DNA from: Ferrovibrio sp.
GTDB taxonomy: Bacteria; Pseudomonadota; Alphaproteobacteria; Ferrovibrionales; Ferrovibrionaceae
Direction: 5' to 3'
Length of the DNA: 64,000 nt
Assembly: GCF_017994015.1 (NCBI RefSeq)
Contig: NZ_JAGOLP010000012.1
Coordinates: forward strand, 1-64,000
The notes beneath the pieces are model-generated. The model made no database searches. It was not told the DNA's origin and was given only the letters and a program-made list of their open reading frames with translations. Positions 8,307-17,018 of the stretch are shown piece by piece. A program made the translations under genes and the position numbers. The stretch's first letter is position 1; every line of letters starts with the position of its first letter.

Positions 8307-9617
8307 TTGGCCAATCTGTTCCAGCAAGCCGGGATGGAGCCGGTCGGGCCATTGGCCGACCGGCTGCGGCCGGCCAGGCTGGACGAAGTGATCGGCCAGG
8401 ATCATCTGCTGGCCGGCGAGGGGCCGCTGGCCCGCATGGTGGCGGCGCGCAAACTTTCCAGCCTGATCCTGTGGGGACCGCCGGGCACCGGCAAAACCTC
8501 CATCGCCCGGCTGCTGGCCGAGGCCACCGGTTTGTATTTCGCGCCGCTCTCGGCGGTGTTTTCCGGCGTGGCCGATTTGCGCAAGGCATTCGATGCCGCC
8601 AAGGCGCGGCGCGAGCAGGGCCAGCGCACATTGTTGTTTGTTGACGAGATCCATCGTTTCAACCGCGCCCAGCAGGATGGTTTCCTGCCCTTTGTGGAAG
8701 ACGGCACTGTAGTGCTGGTGGGCGCCACCACCGAGAATCCCAGTTTCGCTCTGAACGGCGCGTTGCTGTCGCGCGCCGGCGTGATGGTGCTGCATCGGCT
8801 GGATGATGCGGCGTTGGAATTGCTGCTGGCACGGGCCGAGGCGGTGATGGGGCGCGGCCTGCCGCTGACCCCGGAAGCGCGTAATGCGCTGCGTGCCATG
8901 GCCGATGGTGATGGCCGCTACCTGCTGAACATGGCCGAACAGATTTTTGAACTGGCCGGCGAGGGGCAGCTCGATCCGGCACGACTGGCGGTGCTGCTGC
9001 AACGCCGGGCGCCGCTTTACGACAAGGGCCAGGAGGAGCATTACAATCTGATCAGCGCGCTGCATAAATCGCTGCGTGGCTCGGATTGCGATGCGGCGCT
9101 GTACTGGCTGGCGCGTATGCTGGTGGGTGGAGAGGAGCCGCTTTACATCCTCCGCCGCCTGGCGCGTTTTGCCGCCGAGGATATCGGCATGGCCGATCCA
9201 AATGCGCTGTTGCAGGCCATGGCGGCCAAGGAGCTTTTTGATTTTCTCGGCAGCCCGGAAGGGGAAATCGGCTTGGCGCAATTGGTGGTCTATCTTGCCA
9301 CCGCGCCGAAATCCAATGCGGTCTACATGGCGGAAAAGGCGGCCAAGCGCGCCGCCAAGGAGCACGGTTCGCTGATGCCGCCGATGCATATCCTGAACGC
9401 GCCCACCAAGCTGATGAAAAACCTCGGCTATGGCGATGGCTATGCGTATGACCATGATGCCGCTGATGGCTTTTCCGGCCAGAATTATTTCCCTGATGGC
9501 ATGGAGCGTCAGAATTTCTACCGCCCGGTTGAGCGCGGCTTTGAGCGCGAAGTGCTAAAGCGCTTGGAATACTGGCAAAAACTGCGCGCCAAGCGGCAAG
9601 CCGACGCAAACGGCTGA
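8307..9617 (+). CDS. rarA: Replication-associated recombination ATPase RarA (MgsA)
   Basis: RarA is an AAA+ ATPase of the clamp-loader/WRNIP1 group that acts at stalled replication forks. Seen are the P-loop GPPGTGKTS, Walker B FVDEIHRFN, sensor-1 GATTENPSF with the following LLSR arginine finger, and the C-terminal tetramerisation region ending in YFPDGM and the ERGFEREV segment. TTG at 8307 is my preferred start because the residues that follow align with the short N-terminus of E. coli RarA (436 residues). ATG 8334 and ATG 8247 (overlapping the protease gene) are alternatives. Coupling with the upstream protease gene is likely (2-base gap). Confidence 0.93.
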   Translation: MANLFQQAGMEPVGPLADRLRPARLDEVIGQDHLLAGEGPLARMVAARKLSSLILWGPPGTGKTSIARLLAEATGLYFAPLSAVFSGVADLRKAFDAAKARREQGQRTLLFVDEIHRFNRAQQDGFLPFVEDGTVVLVGATTENPSFALNGALLSRAGVMVLHRLDDAALELLLARAEAVMGRGLPLTPEARNALRAMADGDGRYLLNMAEQIFELAGEGQLDPARLAVLLQRRAPLYDKGQEEHYNLISALHKSLRGSDCDAALYWLARMLVGGEEPLYILRRLARFAAEDIGMADPNALLQAMAAKELFDFLGSPEGEIGLAQLVVYLATAPKSNAVYMAEKAAKRAAKEHGSLMPPMHILNAPTKLMKNLGYGDGYAYDHDAADGFSGQNYFPDGMERQNFYRPVERGFEREVLKRLEYWQKLRAKRQADANG

Positions 9618-9685
9618 GCTGGCACTGGATTCTGCCCAGGAAGCCCCCTAACTATTTGGTAACGCTAGGGAGCTAGGCTCGGATT

Positions 9686-10087
9686 ATGGCTCAACTTGCC
9701 AATATCGTGCCCGACAAGAATTCGCCCGTGCTGCGGCTGCTGCTGTGGCTGGGTGGCTTGTTGCTCTTGGCCCTGGTATCGGGCTATATCGGGGTCTCCA
9801 TCGTGAAGGATGAGGAGAAGCCGTTTTATCAGCCCGGCGTGATCCCTTCGCGCGAGGAATGCTTCATCGAAAAGCTGTCGCGCTACAGCAAGCTCACCAA
9901 GCAGATTCTTTTCCAGGCCGGCCAGGAATGCGAACTCGAAATCCAGTCCATCGAGGGACACGAGCAGCGCCGCATCGAATGGCTGCAAGAGCAGGCCGAG
10001 AAGCGCCGCTTGCAGAAGGAAGCGCCGCCACCCGAGGCGCCCGCGCCGGCTGCCCCCATCGATACAGTGCGCCGCGTCTGGCGCTGA
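9686..10087 (+). CDS. Small single-pass membrane protein of unknown function
   Basis: I do not recognise this family. The 133-residue product has one hydrophobic segment at about residues 17-40, then a hydrophilic region with two cysteines (in REECFIEK and GQECELEI), a predicted helical Glu/Arg/Gln-rich stretch (about 90-112) and a Pro/Ala-rich C-terminus. The topology suggests a short cytoplasmic N-terminus and a periplasmic tail. It begins 68 bases after rarA and ends 13 bases before the pseudouridine synthase gene, so it may share their transcript. Confidence 0.6.
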   Translation: MAQLANIVPDKNSPVLRLLLWLGGLLLLALVSGYIGVSIVKDEEKPFYQPGVIPSREECFIEKLSRYSKLTKQILFQAGQECELEIQSIEGHEQRRIEWLQEQAEKRRLQKEAPPPEAPAPAAPIDTVRRVWR

Positions 10088-10100
10088 CAGGTACATTCCC

Positions 10101-11081
10101 ATGAACCAGATTGTTTCCCGCGTTGTCGCCGACGACGAAGCTGACCTGCGCCTGGATCGCTGGTTCAAGCGGCATTATCCCTGGCTCGGCCATGGCAAGC
10201 TGGAAAAGCTGCTGCGCACCGGCCAGGTGCGCGTGGATGGCAGCCGCGCCAAGGCGGCAACCCGCCTGGAAGCCGGCCAGACCCTGCGTATCCCGCCGCT
10301 GGGCGAGCCGCCCAAGCCGGATGCCAAGCCGGCGCCGCGCAGCATGAAGATCGATCCCGACCGCATCGCCGAATTGCAGGCCGCCGTGCTGCATAAGGAT
10401 GATGCGGTGATCGTGATCAACAAGCCGGCCGGCCTTGCCACCCAGGGCGGCACCGGGCTGAACGAACATCTGGATGGCCTGCTGGATTATCTGCGCTTCG
10501 GCAGCACGGAACGGCCGCGCCTGGTGCATCGGCTCGACAAGGATACATCCGGCGTGCTGGTGCTGGCACGCACGGCTTCGGCTGCCGCCAAGCTGACCGC
10601 CGCCTTGCGCAAGCGCGAGGCGCATAAACTCTATTGGGCGCTGGTTACCGGCGTGCCCAGCCCGCGCCAGGGCAAGGTGGATATGCCGCTGGCCAAGCTG
10701 CCCGGCGCTTTGGGCGAGCGCATGGCCGGCGACCCGGAAGGCGGCAAATCCGCCATCACGCTGTATCGCACTGTCGCCACGGCCGGCCGCCGCGCCGCCT
10801 GGCTGGCGATGGCGCCGGTCACCGGTCGCACGCATCAGCTGCGTGTGCATGCCGCCTTCATCGGCACGCCGATTGCCGGCGATGGCAAATATGGCGACCC
10901 CGAGCGCCAGTTGACCGGCAGCATCAGCCGCAAGCTGCATCTGCATGCCCGGGCTTTGCGCCTGGATCATCCGGATGGCAGCATTCTACAGGTGCGGGCG
11001 CCGCTGCCGCCGCATATGATCGCATCCTGGGATTTTCTGGGTTTCGACCTGGACGAGGATGCCGATTCATGGCTGGAATAG
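10101..11081 (+). CDS. RluC/RluD-family 23S rRNA pseudouridine synthase
   Basis: The enzyme isomerises specific uridines to pseudouridine. The 326-residue product has an N-terminal S4 RNA-binding domain (about 15-75, with LRLDRWFKRHYP and LEKLLRTGQVRVDG) and a RluA-type catalytic domain. The active-site motif RLVHRLDKDTSGVLVL places the catalytic aspartate at 146. GRTHQLRVHAA and GDGKYGD are also present. The target site (RluC-type 955/2504/2580 or RluD-type helix 69) cannot be assigned securely; the layout fits RluC. The end overlaps the next gene by 13 bases. Confidence 0.9.
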   Translation: MNQIVSRVVADDEADLRLDRWFKRHYPWLGHGKLEKLLRTGQVRVDGSRAKAATRLEAGQTLRIPPLGEPPKPDAKPAPRSMKIDPDRIAELQAAVLHKDDAVIVINKPAGLATQGGTGLNEHLDGLLDYLRFGSTERPRLVHRLDKDTSGVLVLARTASAAAKLTAALRKREAHKLYWALVTGVPSPRQGKVDMPLAKLPGALGERMAGDPEGGKSAITLYRTVATAGRRAAWLAMAPVTGRTHQLRVHAAFIGTPIAGDGKYGDPERQLTGSISRKLHLHARALRLDHPDGSILQVRAPLPPHMIASWDFLGFDLDEDADSWLE

Positions 11082-12367
11082 GCCGCGTTTTACCCGCCCA
11101 TACTCATCCGCTGCGCCAGAGCCTGGCGGATGAACTCCATGCCCGGCCGCCGGTGCCGCTGGCAGCGCCGGCCCGCGTGCTGCATTTTGCCTTGCTAGGC
11201 AATCCGGCTGGCGGCAATCCGTTGCGCGATCTGGCCGTGGCTCAGGCGTTGCCCGCGCCGGAAGCCGGGGCCCGCCATGCCGTGCTGCGCCTGGCCGGTT
11301 GCAGCGTGATCCAGGAACGGCGCACGGAATTCACCACCTATACGCTGTATCTGCCACGCCAGACCGGCAGCGCACCCGATGCTGAGACTGCTTTGCCGGC
11401 GCCGTTGGCGGCCTGGATCCAGGCTTTGCCAGGCGAATTGATTGCCGCCGCCGATCTCACCATCCTGGCTGCCGATGAGGCGGCGCCGGATGCTGTCTTG
11501 CTGGCAAGGCTGTTTGACGAGAATGCCCTGGTCGGTTCGCGTGCGGTTTCAGGCCGCGCCGATATCTGGGCCGATTTCAAACTCGATCAGGGCGGTGTGC
11601 GGCTGCTGGTACAGGATCGTGGCCTCACCGATGCGCAGCGTGGCCGTTTGGTGCTGCGGCTGCTGGATATCGAAAGTTATCGCATGATGGCTTTGCTGGC
11701 GCTGCCGCTGGCGCAGAGGGTGGCGCCGCGCATCACCGCGCTGGAGCAGGGCCTGGCCAAGCTTGCCGGCCGCATGGTGGATGTGGAGCACCAGGAAAGC
11801 GAGCAGACCTTGCTGCGCGAGATAGCCGGCGCAGCGGCCGAGGTGGAAACCCTGGCGGTGGACACGCCGTTCCGCTTTGGCGCCGCACGCGCCTATCATG
11901 CCCTGGTGGTGCGCCGCATCGAGGAATTGCGCGAACAGCGGATCGAAGGCCTGCCCACGTTGGGCGAGTTCATGGAACGCCGCCTGAGCCCGGCGATGCG
12001 CACCTGCGAAACCATGGCCGACCGCATCGAAGGCCTGTCGCGCCGCGCCACCCGCATGGCAAACCTGTTGCGCACCCGGGTTGATGTGGCACTGGAGCGG
12101 CAGAATGTGGCGCAGCTGGATGCCATGAACCGGCGGCTGAAAATCCAGCTCCGACTTCAGGAAACCGTCGAGGGCCTGTCGGTGGCTGCCATCACCTATT
12201 ACGCTGTGGGCCTTGTCGGTTATGCCGCCCAGGCGCTGCATGCCGTGGGTGTGCCAATCCACAAGGAACTCGCCATCGGCATCGCCATTCCGCTGATTGC
12301 CGGCGCGGTATGGCTTGGCATCCGCCGGCTGCGCCGGGCGCTGCAAAAGGAAGGCGGCGCACATTAA
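11069..12367 (+). CDS. DUF3422 membrane-anchored protein
   Basis: The 432-residue product matches the DUF3422 family of predicted membrane-anchored proteins of unknown function. Seen are an N-terminal LADELHARPP motif, a long helical middle region, and two hydrophobic C-terminal segments (around AAITYYAVGLVGYAAQAL and IGIAIPLIAGAVWLGI) followed by a basic RRLRRAL tail. The ATG at 11069 lies inside the end of the pseudouridine synthase gene, so the two are translationally coupled. Confidence 0.8.
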   Translation: MAGIGRVLPAHTHPLRQSLADELHARPPVPLAAPARVLHFALLGNPAGGNPLRDLAVAQALPAPEAGARHAVLRLAGCSVIQERRTEFTTYTLYLPRQTGSAPDAETALPAPLAAWIQALPGELIAAADLTILAADEAAPDAVLLARLFDENALVGSRAVSGRADIWADFKLDQGGVRLLVQDRGLTDAQRGRLVLRLLDIESYRMMALLALPLAQRVAPRITALEQGLAKLAGRMVDVEHQESEQTLLREIAGAAAEVETLAVDTPFRFGAARAYHALVVRRIEELREQRIEGLPTLGEFMERRLSPAMRTCETMADRIEGLSRRATRMANLLRTRVDVALERQNVAQLDAMNRRLKIQLRLQETVEGLSVAAITYYAVGLVGYAAQALHAVGVPIHKELAIGIAIPLIAGAVWLGIRRLRRALQKEGGAH

Positions 12368-12374
12368 ACTCTGC

Positions 12375-12427
12375 TTGCATGAATGCAATAAATGGTTGTA
12401 TTAATAGTATAATTTCAATTTTATAAT
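12375..12427 (+). promoter_or_regulatory. AT-rich promoter region with a short palindrome
   Basis: This stretch is much more AT-rich than its surroundings. It holds the inverted repeat TTGCAT-GA-ATGCAA (12375-12388) and two perfect TATAAT hexamers (12408-12413 and 12422-12427). A TTGCAT/TATTAA pair (12375-12380 and 12399-12404, spacing 18) is another possible promoter. It would drive the unknown pair at 12450-13413; the palindrome is a candidate operator. Confidence 0.4.
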
Positions 12428-12449
12428 TTGAGTCGTACTGGGGGCGCTG

Positions 12450-13205
12450 ATGTCCTTGAGTGAGTGGCTCATCACGGTAATCATTCTGTCGGTCCTTGGT
12501 GCCGGCTTTTTCCTGTTGCGGAAGGCTGGCGGCGACAAGGATCGCCTTGCCCTGGTCAAGGACCGGCTGGCGGTGCTGCAATCCCTGTCCACCATTGGCG
12601 CTTTGGTGATTGGCGGCGTCTGGGCCTATAACGCCTTTGTTGCCGGCAGGGTGGACAAGCACAGGCTGGATATCAACCAGGAGATCGTCTCACGGCGGGT
12701 CACGCCGGACTTTCATTGGGTGCATGTCACCGTGTCGATCAAGAATGTCGGCTTACGCCACGTCAAGTCGTTACAGGGAGAAACCAGGGTGCAGGCGGTC
12801 GCGCCCTTGCTGGAAAGCACAGCTGTGTTGCTGGGGGCGGGAACCGATCCCATTGGGCAAGAGCCGCCCTACAAGAATCTAAAGCCAGTGGTGATGGGAT
12901 GGGCGACGCTGTGTTACCGCGAGCATGAAATACCGCTGCGGATTGAGCCGGGTGAAACCCAGACGATCGATTATGAATTCTTCGTGCCGGCCGCTTTGCG
13001 CACGATCAAGGTTTACAGCCAGATGAAGAGCCCGCAAGACGAAGACGGCCTGGTATGGGCGCGCACAGCAATTTACGACATTGCACCTGCTGGCGCAGGA
13101 TCAACGGAAGGAGCACAGCATGCACCGGAAATCGCTCGTGGCTTCAACTATGTATGCTCTGCTTATGAGCAGCAGCGCATTGCAGACGGTGCAGGCCCCA
13201 GGTGA
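12450..13205 (+). CDS. Unknown protein with two N-terminal membrane segments
   Basis: I do not recognise a named family. The 251-residue product has a hydrophobic segment at about 6-23, a second at about 46-64 (LSTIGALVIGGVWAYNAFVA), then a soluble domain with beta-rich character (VHVTVSIKNVGLRHV, MGWATLCYREHEIPL, YEFFVPAALRTIKVYSQM). The arrangement suggests a membrane-anchored, probably periplasmic beta-sandwich. It follows an AT-rich promoter region, and its last 86 bases overlap the next gene in another frame. Confidence 0.65.
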   Translation: MSLSEWLITVIILSVLGAGFFLLRKAGGDKDRLALVKDRLAVLQSLSTIGALVIGGVWAYNAFVAGRVDKHRLDINQEIVSRRVTPDFHWVHVTVSIKNVGLRHVKSLQGETRVQAVAPLLESTAVLLGAGTDPIGQEPPYKNLKPVVMGWATLCYREHEIPLRIEPGETQTIDYEFFVPAALRTIKVYSQMKSPQDEDGLVWARTAIYDIAPAGAGSTEGAQHAPEIARGFNYVCSAYEQQRIADGAGPR

Positions 13206-13413
13206 GGCGCGGATTGGTGAAGAAAGAGTGGCGCAGGTGAAGTCGGAAGAACGGCGCACTGGCCCGCCGCCGCGTGACACCAAACTGTATGAAGTGTCTC
13301 GGCTGGGGCTTGGTGGTGAAATCCAGAATGTCGTGCGCCCGGAGCCTCGCCCTGAGCCGGCGCCACGATCTCAGCCGCCGCCAATCCTGCCGGCACCAAG
13401 CCAACCACAATAG
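13120..13413 (+). CDS. Small secreted protein with a Pro-rich tail, unknown function
   Basis: The 97-residue product has a putative signal peptide (MHRKSLVASTMYALLMSSSA, then probable cleavage after VQA) and a hydrophilic mature part ending in a Pro/Arg/Glu/Gln-rich tail. No cysteine lipobox is present. The ATG at 13120 has a strong AAGGAG site (13108-13113) at good spacing, which is the main reason to accept the gene although it overlaps the previous one by 86 bases. The pair is probably translationally coupled. Confidence 0.55.
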   Translation: MHRKSLVASTMYALLMSSSALQTVQAPGEARIGEERVAQVKSEERRTGPPPRDTKLYEVSRLGLGGEIQNVVRPEPRPEPAPRSQPPPILPAPSQPQ

Positions 13414-13415
13414 AC

Positions 13416-14291
13416 TCAGCCGCGCAGCAGCCGCGTCACGGTTTCGGCAATAGCATCGGCGGCAGCGCGCAGGCGCGGCGCTTGGCGCATATCCTTGTGC
13501 CGCACCAGCCATAATTCGCGGCTCAGGGCCACGCTCTTGTCCAAAGCCGTCAGGTCGGGCCAGTGTCGGGCGGCGAAATCCGGCAGCAGGATGGCGCCGA
13601 GGCCGTCGCGTGCGGCGCTCAGCAATACCGGCATGCTGTTGCAGCGGAATACCAGATGGAAACGCTCGGGCTGCGCCGCCAGCCAGCGCTGCTCGGGCAG
13701 GGCATCCAGGCTTGCATCATAGCCCAGCATCGGCAGCGGCTCGGCAAGGGCAAGCCCGGCACGGGCATAGAGCCGGAATGGCACATCACCCAGCTTGCGA
13801 GCATAAAGTTCGCCGCCGCGCGGCCGGCCCCAGCGCAAGGCCAGATCGGCTTCGCGCCGCGCCAGGCTGAGTTTTTTGTGATCGGTCAGCAGGGTGAAAC
13901 GCAGGCCGGGATGGCGCCGCCGCAATTCGCCCAAAGCCGGCACCAGCAGCAGCATCGCGGCGCCTTCGGTGGCGGTGAGGCGCAGATCGCCCTGCAGGCC
14001 GCTATCGCCGCCGCGCCCGGCCAGGCGTTCGATCTGAAGCGCCGGTTCCTCGATGCGGGCGGCAGCAGTTACGGCCTGCTGGCCCAAAGCCGTGAGGCGC
14101 CAGAGCCGGCCCTGGCGCTCGGTGAGGCTGGCGCCGAAATGCGCTTCCAGCGCGGCCAGACGGCGGCCCACCGTGGCATGATTGACCCCGAGCGTACGCG
14201 CCGCGCCGGACAGGCTGCCCTGGCGCGATAATTCCAGCAGGTAGCGCAGATCGTTCCAGTCGAGCGCATTTGTGCGTTTCTGCACAGTCAT
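13416..14291 (-). CDS. LysR-family transcriptional regulator
   Basis: The 291-residue product has the N-terminal winged helix-turn-helix (about 10-68: LRYLLELSRQGSLSGAARTL, GVNHATVGRRLAALE) and a C-terminal substrate-binding domain. LysR regulators usually act on a divergent neighbour; here that is the isochorismatase-family hydrolase, with starts 79 bases apart. The inducer is unknown. The C-terminal ends of this gene and the small secreted protein gene converge with a 2-base gap. Confidence 0.92.
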   Translation of the reverse strand: MTVQKRTNALDWNDLRYLLELSRQGSLSGAARTLGVNHATVGRRLAALEAHFGASLTERQGRLWRLTALGQQAVTAAARIEEPALQIERLAGRGGDSGLQGDLRLTATEGAAMLLLVPALGELRRRHPGLRFTLLTDHKKLSLARREADLALRWGRPRGGELYARKLGDVPFRLYARAGLALAEPLPMLGYDASLDALPEQRWLAAQPERFHLVFRCNSMPVLLSAARDGLGAILLPDFAARHWPDLTALDKSVALSRELWLVRHKDMRQAPRLRAAADAIAETVTRLLRG

Positions 14292-14370
14292 GGCGCAAGT
14301 TTAGCCTCTTTCGGTTCAAAAATCGATACGTTAGGGTCCGCCGACAGAAACCATTGCAAGAGGAATCACC

Positions 14371-14967
14371 ATGACGATGCCAAAGACTTTGCTGGAAATG
14401 GCTGGTGCGCCCAAGCTGCCGCTGACCTGGGCCGCCTCGGCCCTGGTTCTGGTGGATCATCAGCAGGAATACACCATCGGCAAGCTGCCGCTGGTCGGCA
14501 TCGATGCCGCTGTGGCCGAACTGACCCGGCTGATCCAGGCGGCGCGGGCTGCCGGCGCCCCGGTGGTGCATGTGCGGCATCAGGGCCGCGCTGGTGGCGT
14601 GTTCGATCTCGACGCGCCGGGCGGCCAGTATATTCCGGGCCTGGAAGCGCTGCCGGGTGAGGCCGTGGTGAGCAAGGGGCTGCCGAATGGTTTCGCCAAC
14701 ACCAATCTGAAGGATGTGCTGACCGCTAGCGGCCGCAAGGAAATCATCGTCGGCGGTTTCGCCACCCATATGTGCATCTCGGCCACGGTGCGCTCGGCGG
14801 TGGATAATGGCTTCCGGGTTGGCCTGGTGGCGAATGCCTGCGCCACCCGCGATCTGCCCGATCCGCTGGGCGGCATCCAGACGGCCCAGCAAGTGCATCG
14901 CGCAACGCTTGCGGCGCTGAATGATCGTTTCGCCACCGTGGTGGCCGAAGCTTCTGCAATTCAGTAG
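14371..14967 (+). CDS. Isochorismatase-family cysteine hydrolase
   Basis: The family includes isochorismatases, nicotinamidases and N-carbamoyl amidases, using an Asp-Lys-Cys triad. In this 198-residue protein the triad is probably D29 (LVDHQQE), K102 (VVSKGLPNGF) and C135 (GFATHMCIS). There is no signal peptide, so it is cytoplasmic. An AAGAGGA site precedes ATG 14371. The substrate cannot be assigned; the divergent LysR gene is the likely regulator. Confidence 0.88.
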   Translation: MTMPKTLLEMAGAPKLPLTWAASALVLVDHQQEYTIGKLPLVGIDAAVAELTRLIQAARAAGAPVVHVRHQGRAGGVFDLDAPGGQYIPGLEALPGEAVVSKGLPNGFANTNLKDVLTASGRKEIIVGGFATHMCISATVRSAVDNGFRVGLVANACATRDLPDPLGGIQTAQQVHRATLAALNDRFATVVAEASAIQ

Positions 14968-15010
14968 ATAATTTTTTGACCCGGCGGAGCGGCAGCCTAT
15001 TTCCAGGTTT

Positions 15011-15568
15011 ATGCCGCTCCGTTTGCTTCTGCCACTGTTCCTGCTGTTATTTGCCACACCGGCCCGGGCCGATGATGCCGTATGGCGCTTGTTGCAGCGT
15101 GGCGGCCAGGTGATTGTGCTGCGCCATGCCACCACCGTGCCGGGGGTTGGCGATCCGGCCAATTTCAAGCTGGGTGATTGCAGCACGCAACGGAATCTCT
15201 CGGAAGCCGGTCGTGAGGAATCGCGCCGGCTTGGCCAGGCTTTCCGCCAACGTGGCATCAGCGTTGGCGCGGTGCTGAGCAGCGCCTGGTGCCGCTGCGT
15301 CGATACGGCGCAACTGGCTTTCGGCAAGGCCGAGATCTGGCCCGGAGCCAATTCGTTTTTTGACAATGCTGCCGAGCGGGGCGACCGCACAGCCGCTTTA
15401 CGCCAGCGTGTGACACAGCATCGCAGCTCGGAAAACCTGGTGATCGTGACGCATCAGGTGAATATCACCGCGCTGACCGGGGTGTATCCAGCCATGGGCG
15501 AGATGGTGGTGCTGAGCCCCGATGCGGCCGGCGGTTTCAGCATTGCCGGGCGGATCAAGCCGCAATAG
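15011..15568 (+). CDS. Secreted histidine-phosphatase-family protein
   Basis: The 185-residue product has a signal peptide (hydrophobic 3-16, cleavage after ARA at about 20) and a phosphoglycerate-mutase-like fold. The catalytic LRHA motif has R38 and H39; H148 in VTHQVN is the likely second active-site histidine. It should act in the periplasm as a phosphatase of unknown substrate. It has five cysteines after the signal peptide or fewer, including the CRC pair near 94-96, which is compatible with disulphides. Confidence 0.85.
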   Translation: MPLRLLLPLFLLLFATPARADDAVWRLLQRGGQVIVLRHATTVPGVGDPANFKLGDCSTQRNLSEAGREESRRLGQAFRQRGISVGAVLSSAWCRCVDTAQLAFGKAEIWPGANSFFDNAAERGDRTAALRQRVTQHRSSENLVIVTHQVNITALTGVYPAMGEMVVLSPDAAGGFSIAGRIKPQ

Positions 15569-15574
15569 GCCGGT

Positions 15575-16318
15575 TCAGCGCCCTGGTGCCGGCAAAGGTG
15601 TGGCATCCACGCCGCCGCGCGGCGCCGCCTGCACCTGCGGCACCGGCGCCAGCGCCGGCTGGTTGCCGCCGGCTGGCCGCTGGCGTGGTTTACGATCTGC
15701 CGGCAACTGGTTCCACAACCGGTCAGCCTCGGCCACCGCCAACACCTGGTCGCCGGGCCGGCAGCCACGGCTGCGGTAGAGCAGGCGGCGGCCGGCAAAA
15801 TAGCACCAGGCGGCCTGCTCAAGTGCGGCACGTTGCAGCGCCTCGGCCTCTGGCGTGTCAATCCAGCGGCTGCCGGGCGGGCAGAAATCGGCGCCAAAAA
15901 TCAGTTGTTTGGCATCGTCATAACACAGCGCCTGGCCGGCCTCGCGCAAGGAGTCTGGCGGCTGGATCGTCGCCACCTGATCCAGCGCCACGCCGGATCT
16001 TGGCGCGGCTGCGGCCTGCTGTGCTGGCTGCTGCTGGGCTTCGCGCCGCATGAATTGCTTCTCGGCCTCGGTGGCCGGGATATCGGCATAGCCGGGAGCG
16101 CAGCGCCCAGTCTGGCTCAGATACAACAGGCCGGTTTCGGCATTGAAGCAGGCGGTAAGCGGCCCGCTGCCGGCGCTGCTCAGCCGATTTGCGGCGCTGG
16201 GGCGTTCACTGCCGCCCATGCCGCGATAGAGGTTGCGGTTTAGATCGCGCAGGCTGTCTTCCATACCGCCGCAGCTGGCAAGCAGCAGCGACAGCAGCGC
16301 AATGCCAGCCAGCCGCAT
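15575..16318 (-). CDS. Putative lipoprotein with three Cys-x-Pro-Gly repeats, unknown function
   Basis: The 247-residue product starts with a lipoprotein signal (LLLASC, lipidated Cys at 16). The rest is built around three similar units: C57...C73-A-P-G, C132...C146-P-P-G, and C172...C186-R-P-G. Each has an aromatic residue after the first Cys and a Leu-Leu-Tyr or Leu-Ile-Phe core between the cysteines, and is followed by Glu-Ala-Glu/Asp. The cysteines probably pair within each unit. Gln/Ala-rich and Pro/Ala-rich linkers separate and follow the units. ATG 16318 is chosen because it begins the signal sequence. It starts 7 bases after queF and is likely co-transcribed with it. I know no named family. 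Confidence 0.7.
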   Translation of the reverse strand: MRLAGIALLSLLLASCGGMEDSLRDLNRNLYRGMGGSERPSAANRLSSAGSGPLTACFNAETGLLYLSQTGRCAPGYADIPATEAEKQFMRREAQQQPAQQAAAAPRSGVALDQVATIQPPDSLREAGQALCYDDAKQLIFGADFCPPGSRWIDTPEAEALQRAALEQAAWCYFAGRRLLYRSRGCRPGDQVLAVAEADRLWNQLPADRKPRQRPAGGNQPALAPVPQVQAAPRGGVDATPLPAPGR

Positions 16319-16325
16319 GCCGTTT

Positions 16326-16862
16326 TCAGCCTCGGCCGCGATAAGGCGGCACGCCCTGGTCTGGCAGCCACAGGCCGGCCGGCGGCTTGCCGGTTTGCCA
16401 GAACACATCAATCGGGATACCGCCGCGCGGATACCAGTAGCCGCCAATGCGCAGCCAGCGCGGCTGCATCGCGGCCACCAGCCTTTCGCCGATATACACG
16501 GTGCAATCCTCATGGAAGGCGCCGTGATTGCGGAAGCTGCCAAGGAACAGCTTGAGCGACTTGCTCTCGACGATGCGCTTGTTCGGCACGTAATCGATCA
16601 CCAGATGGGCAAAATCCGGCTGCGCCGTCAGCGGGCACAGGCTGGTGAATTCCGGCTGCACCAGACGGATGGCATAAAGCCGGCCTGGCTTCGGATTGGG
16701 CACGGTTTCCAGCTTGGCGGCCTCGGGCGAGGTCGGCAGCGGCGCCGCCTGCCCCAGCAGGGTGAGTTCGGACAAGGCCCCGGCCTGGGCCCCAGCCTGG
16801 GCGCCGGCCTTGGCCGGGCGTGCGGGAGCGGGACGCGGGGAGACTGATTTACGAGATGCCAT
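16326..16862 (-). CDS. queF: NADPH-dependent 7-cyano-7-deazaguanine reductase
   Basis: QueF reduces preQ0 to preQ1 in queuosine tRNA-modification synthesis. The 178-residue product is the short, unimodular type. It has the nucleophile C76 in [10 protein letters not shown]83, the ESKSLK NADPH-binding motif (99-104), and the [13 protein letters not shown] segment with H117/E118. An Ala/Gly/Pro/Lys-rich extension of about 35 residues precedes the core. ATG 16862 was chosen because upstream codons lose family resemblance. The lipoprotein gene follows closely on the same strand. Confidence 0.95.
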   Translation of the reverse strand: MASRKSVSPRPAPARPAKAGAQAGAQAGALSELTLLGQAAPLPTSPEAAKLETVPNPKPGRLYAIRLVQPEFTSLCPLTAQPDFAHLVIDYVPNKRIVESKSLKLFLGSFRNHGAFHEDCTVYIGERLVAAMQPRWLRIGGYWYPRGGIPIDVFWQTGKPPAGLWLPDQGVPPYRGRG

Positions 16863-17018
16863 GGCAACCTGACCTGCCTTTATTTCGCCGCAACAATACC
16901 TCGGCCCGGCCGGTTTTGCACCAAACAGGCGCCACGATCCGGCGCGATAAAAACAACACGCACCGGTTGGGGGCGAACCCGCCCCGCCCAGCGTGAAACA
17001 CCGCAAGGAGTTACCCAG

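Noticed and set aside
10634..11068. Upstream extension of the DUF3422 frame within the pseudouridine synthase gene
   Set aside because: The extension overlaps a well-supported gene, lacks DUF3422 similarity, and the family core begins right after ATG 11069.
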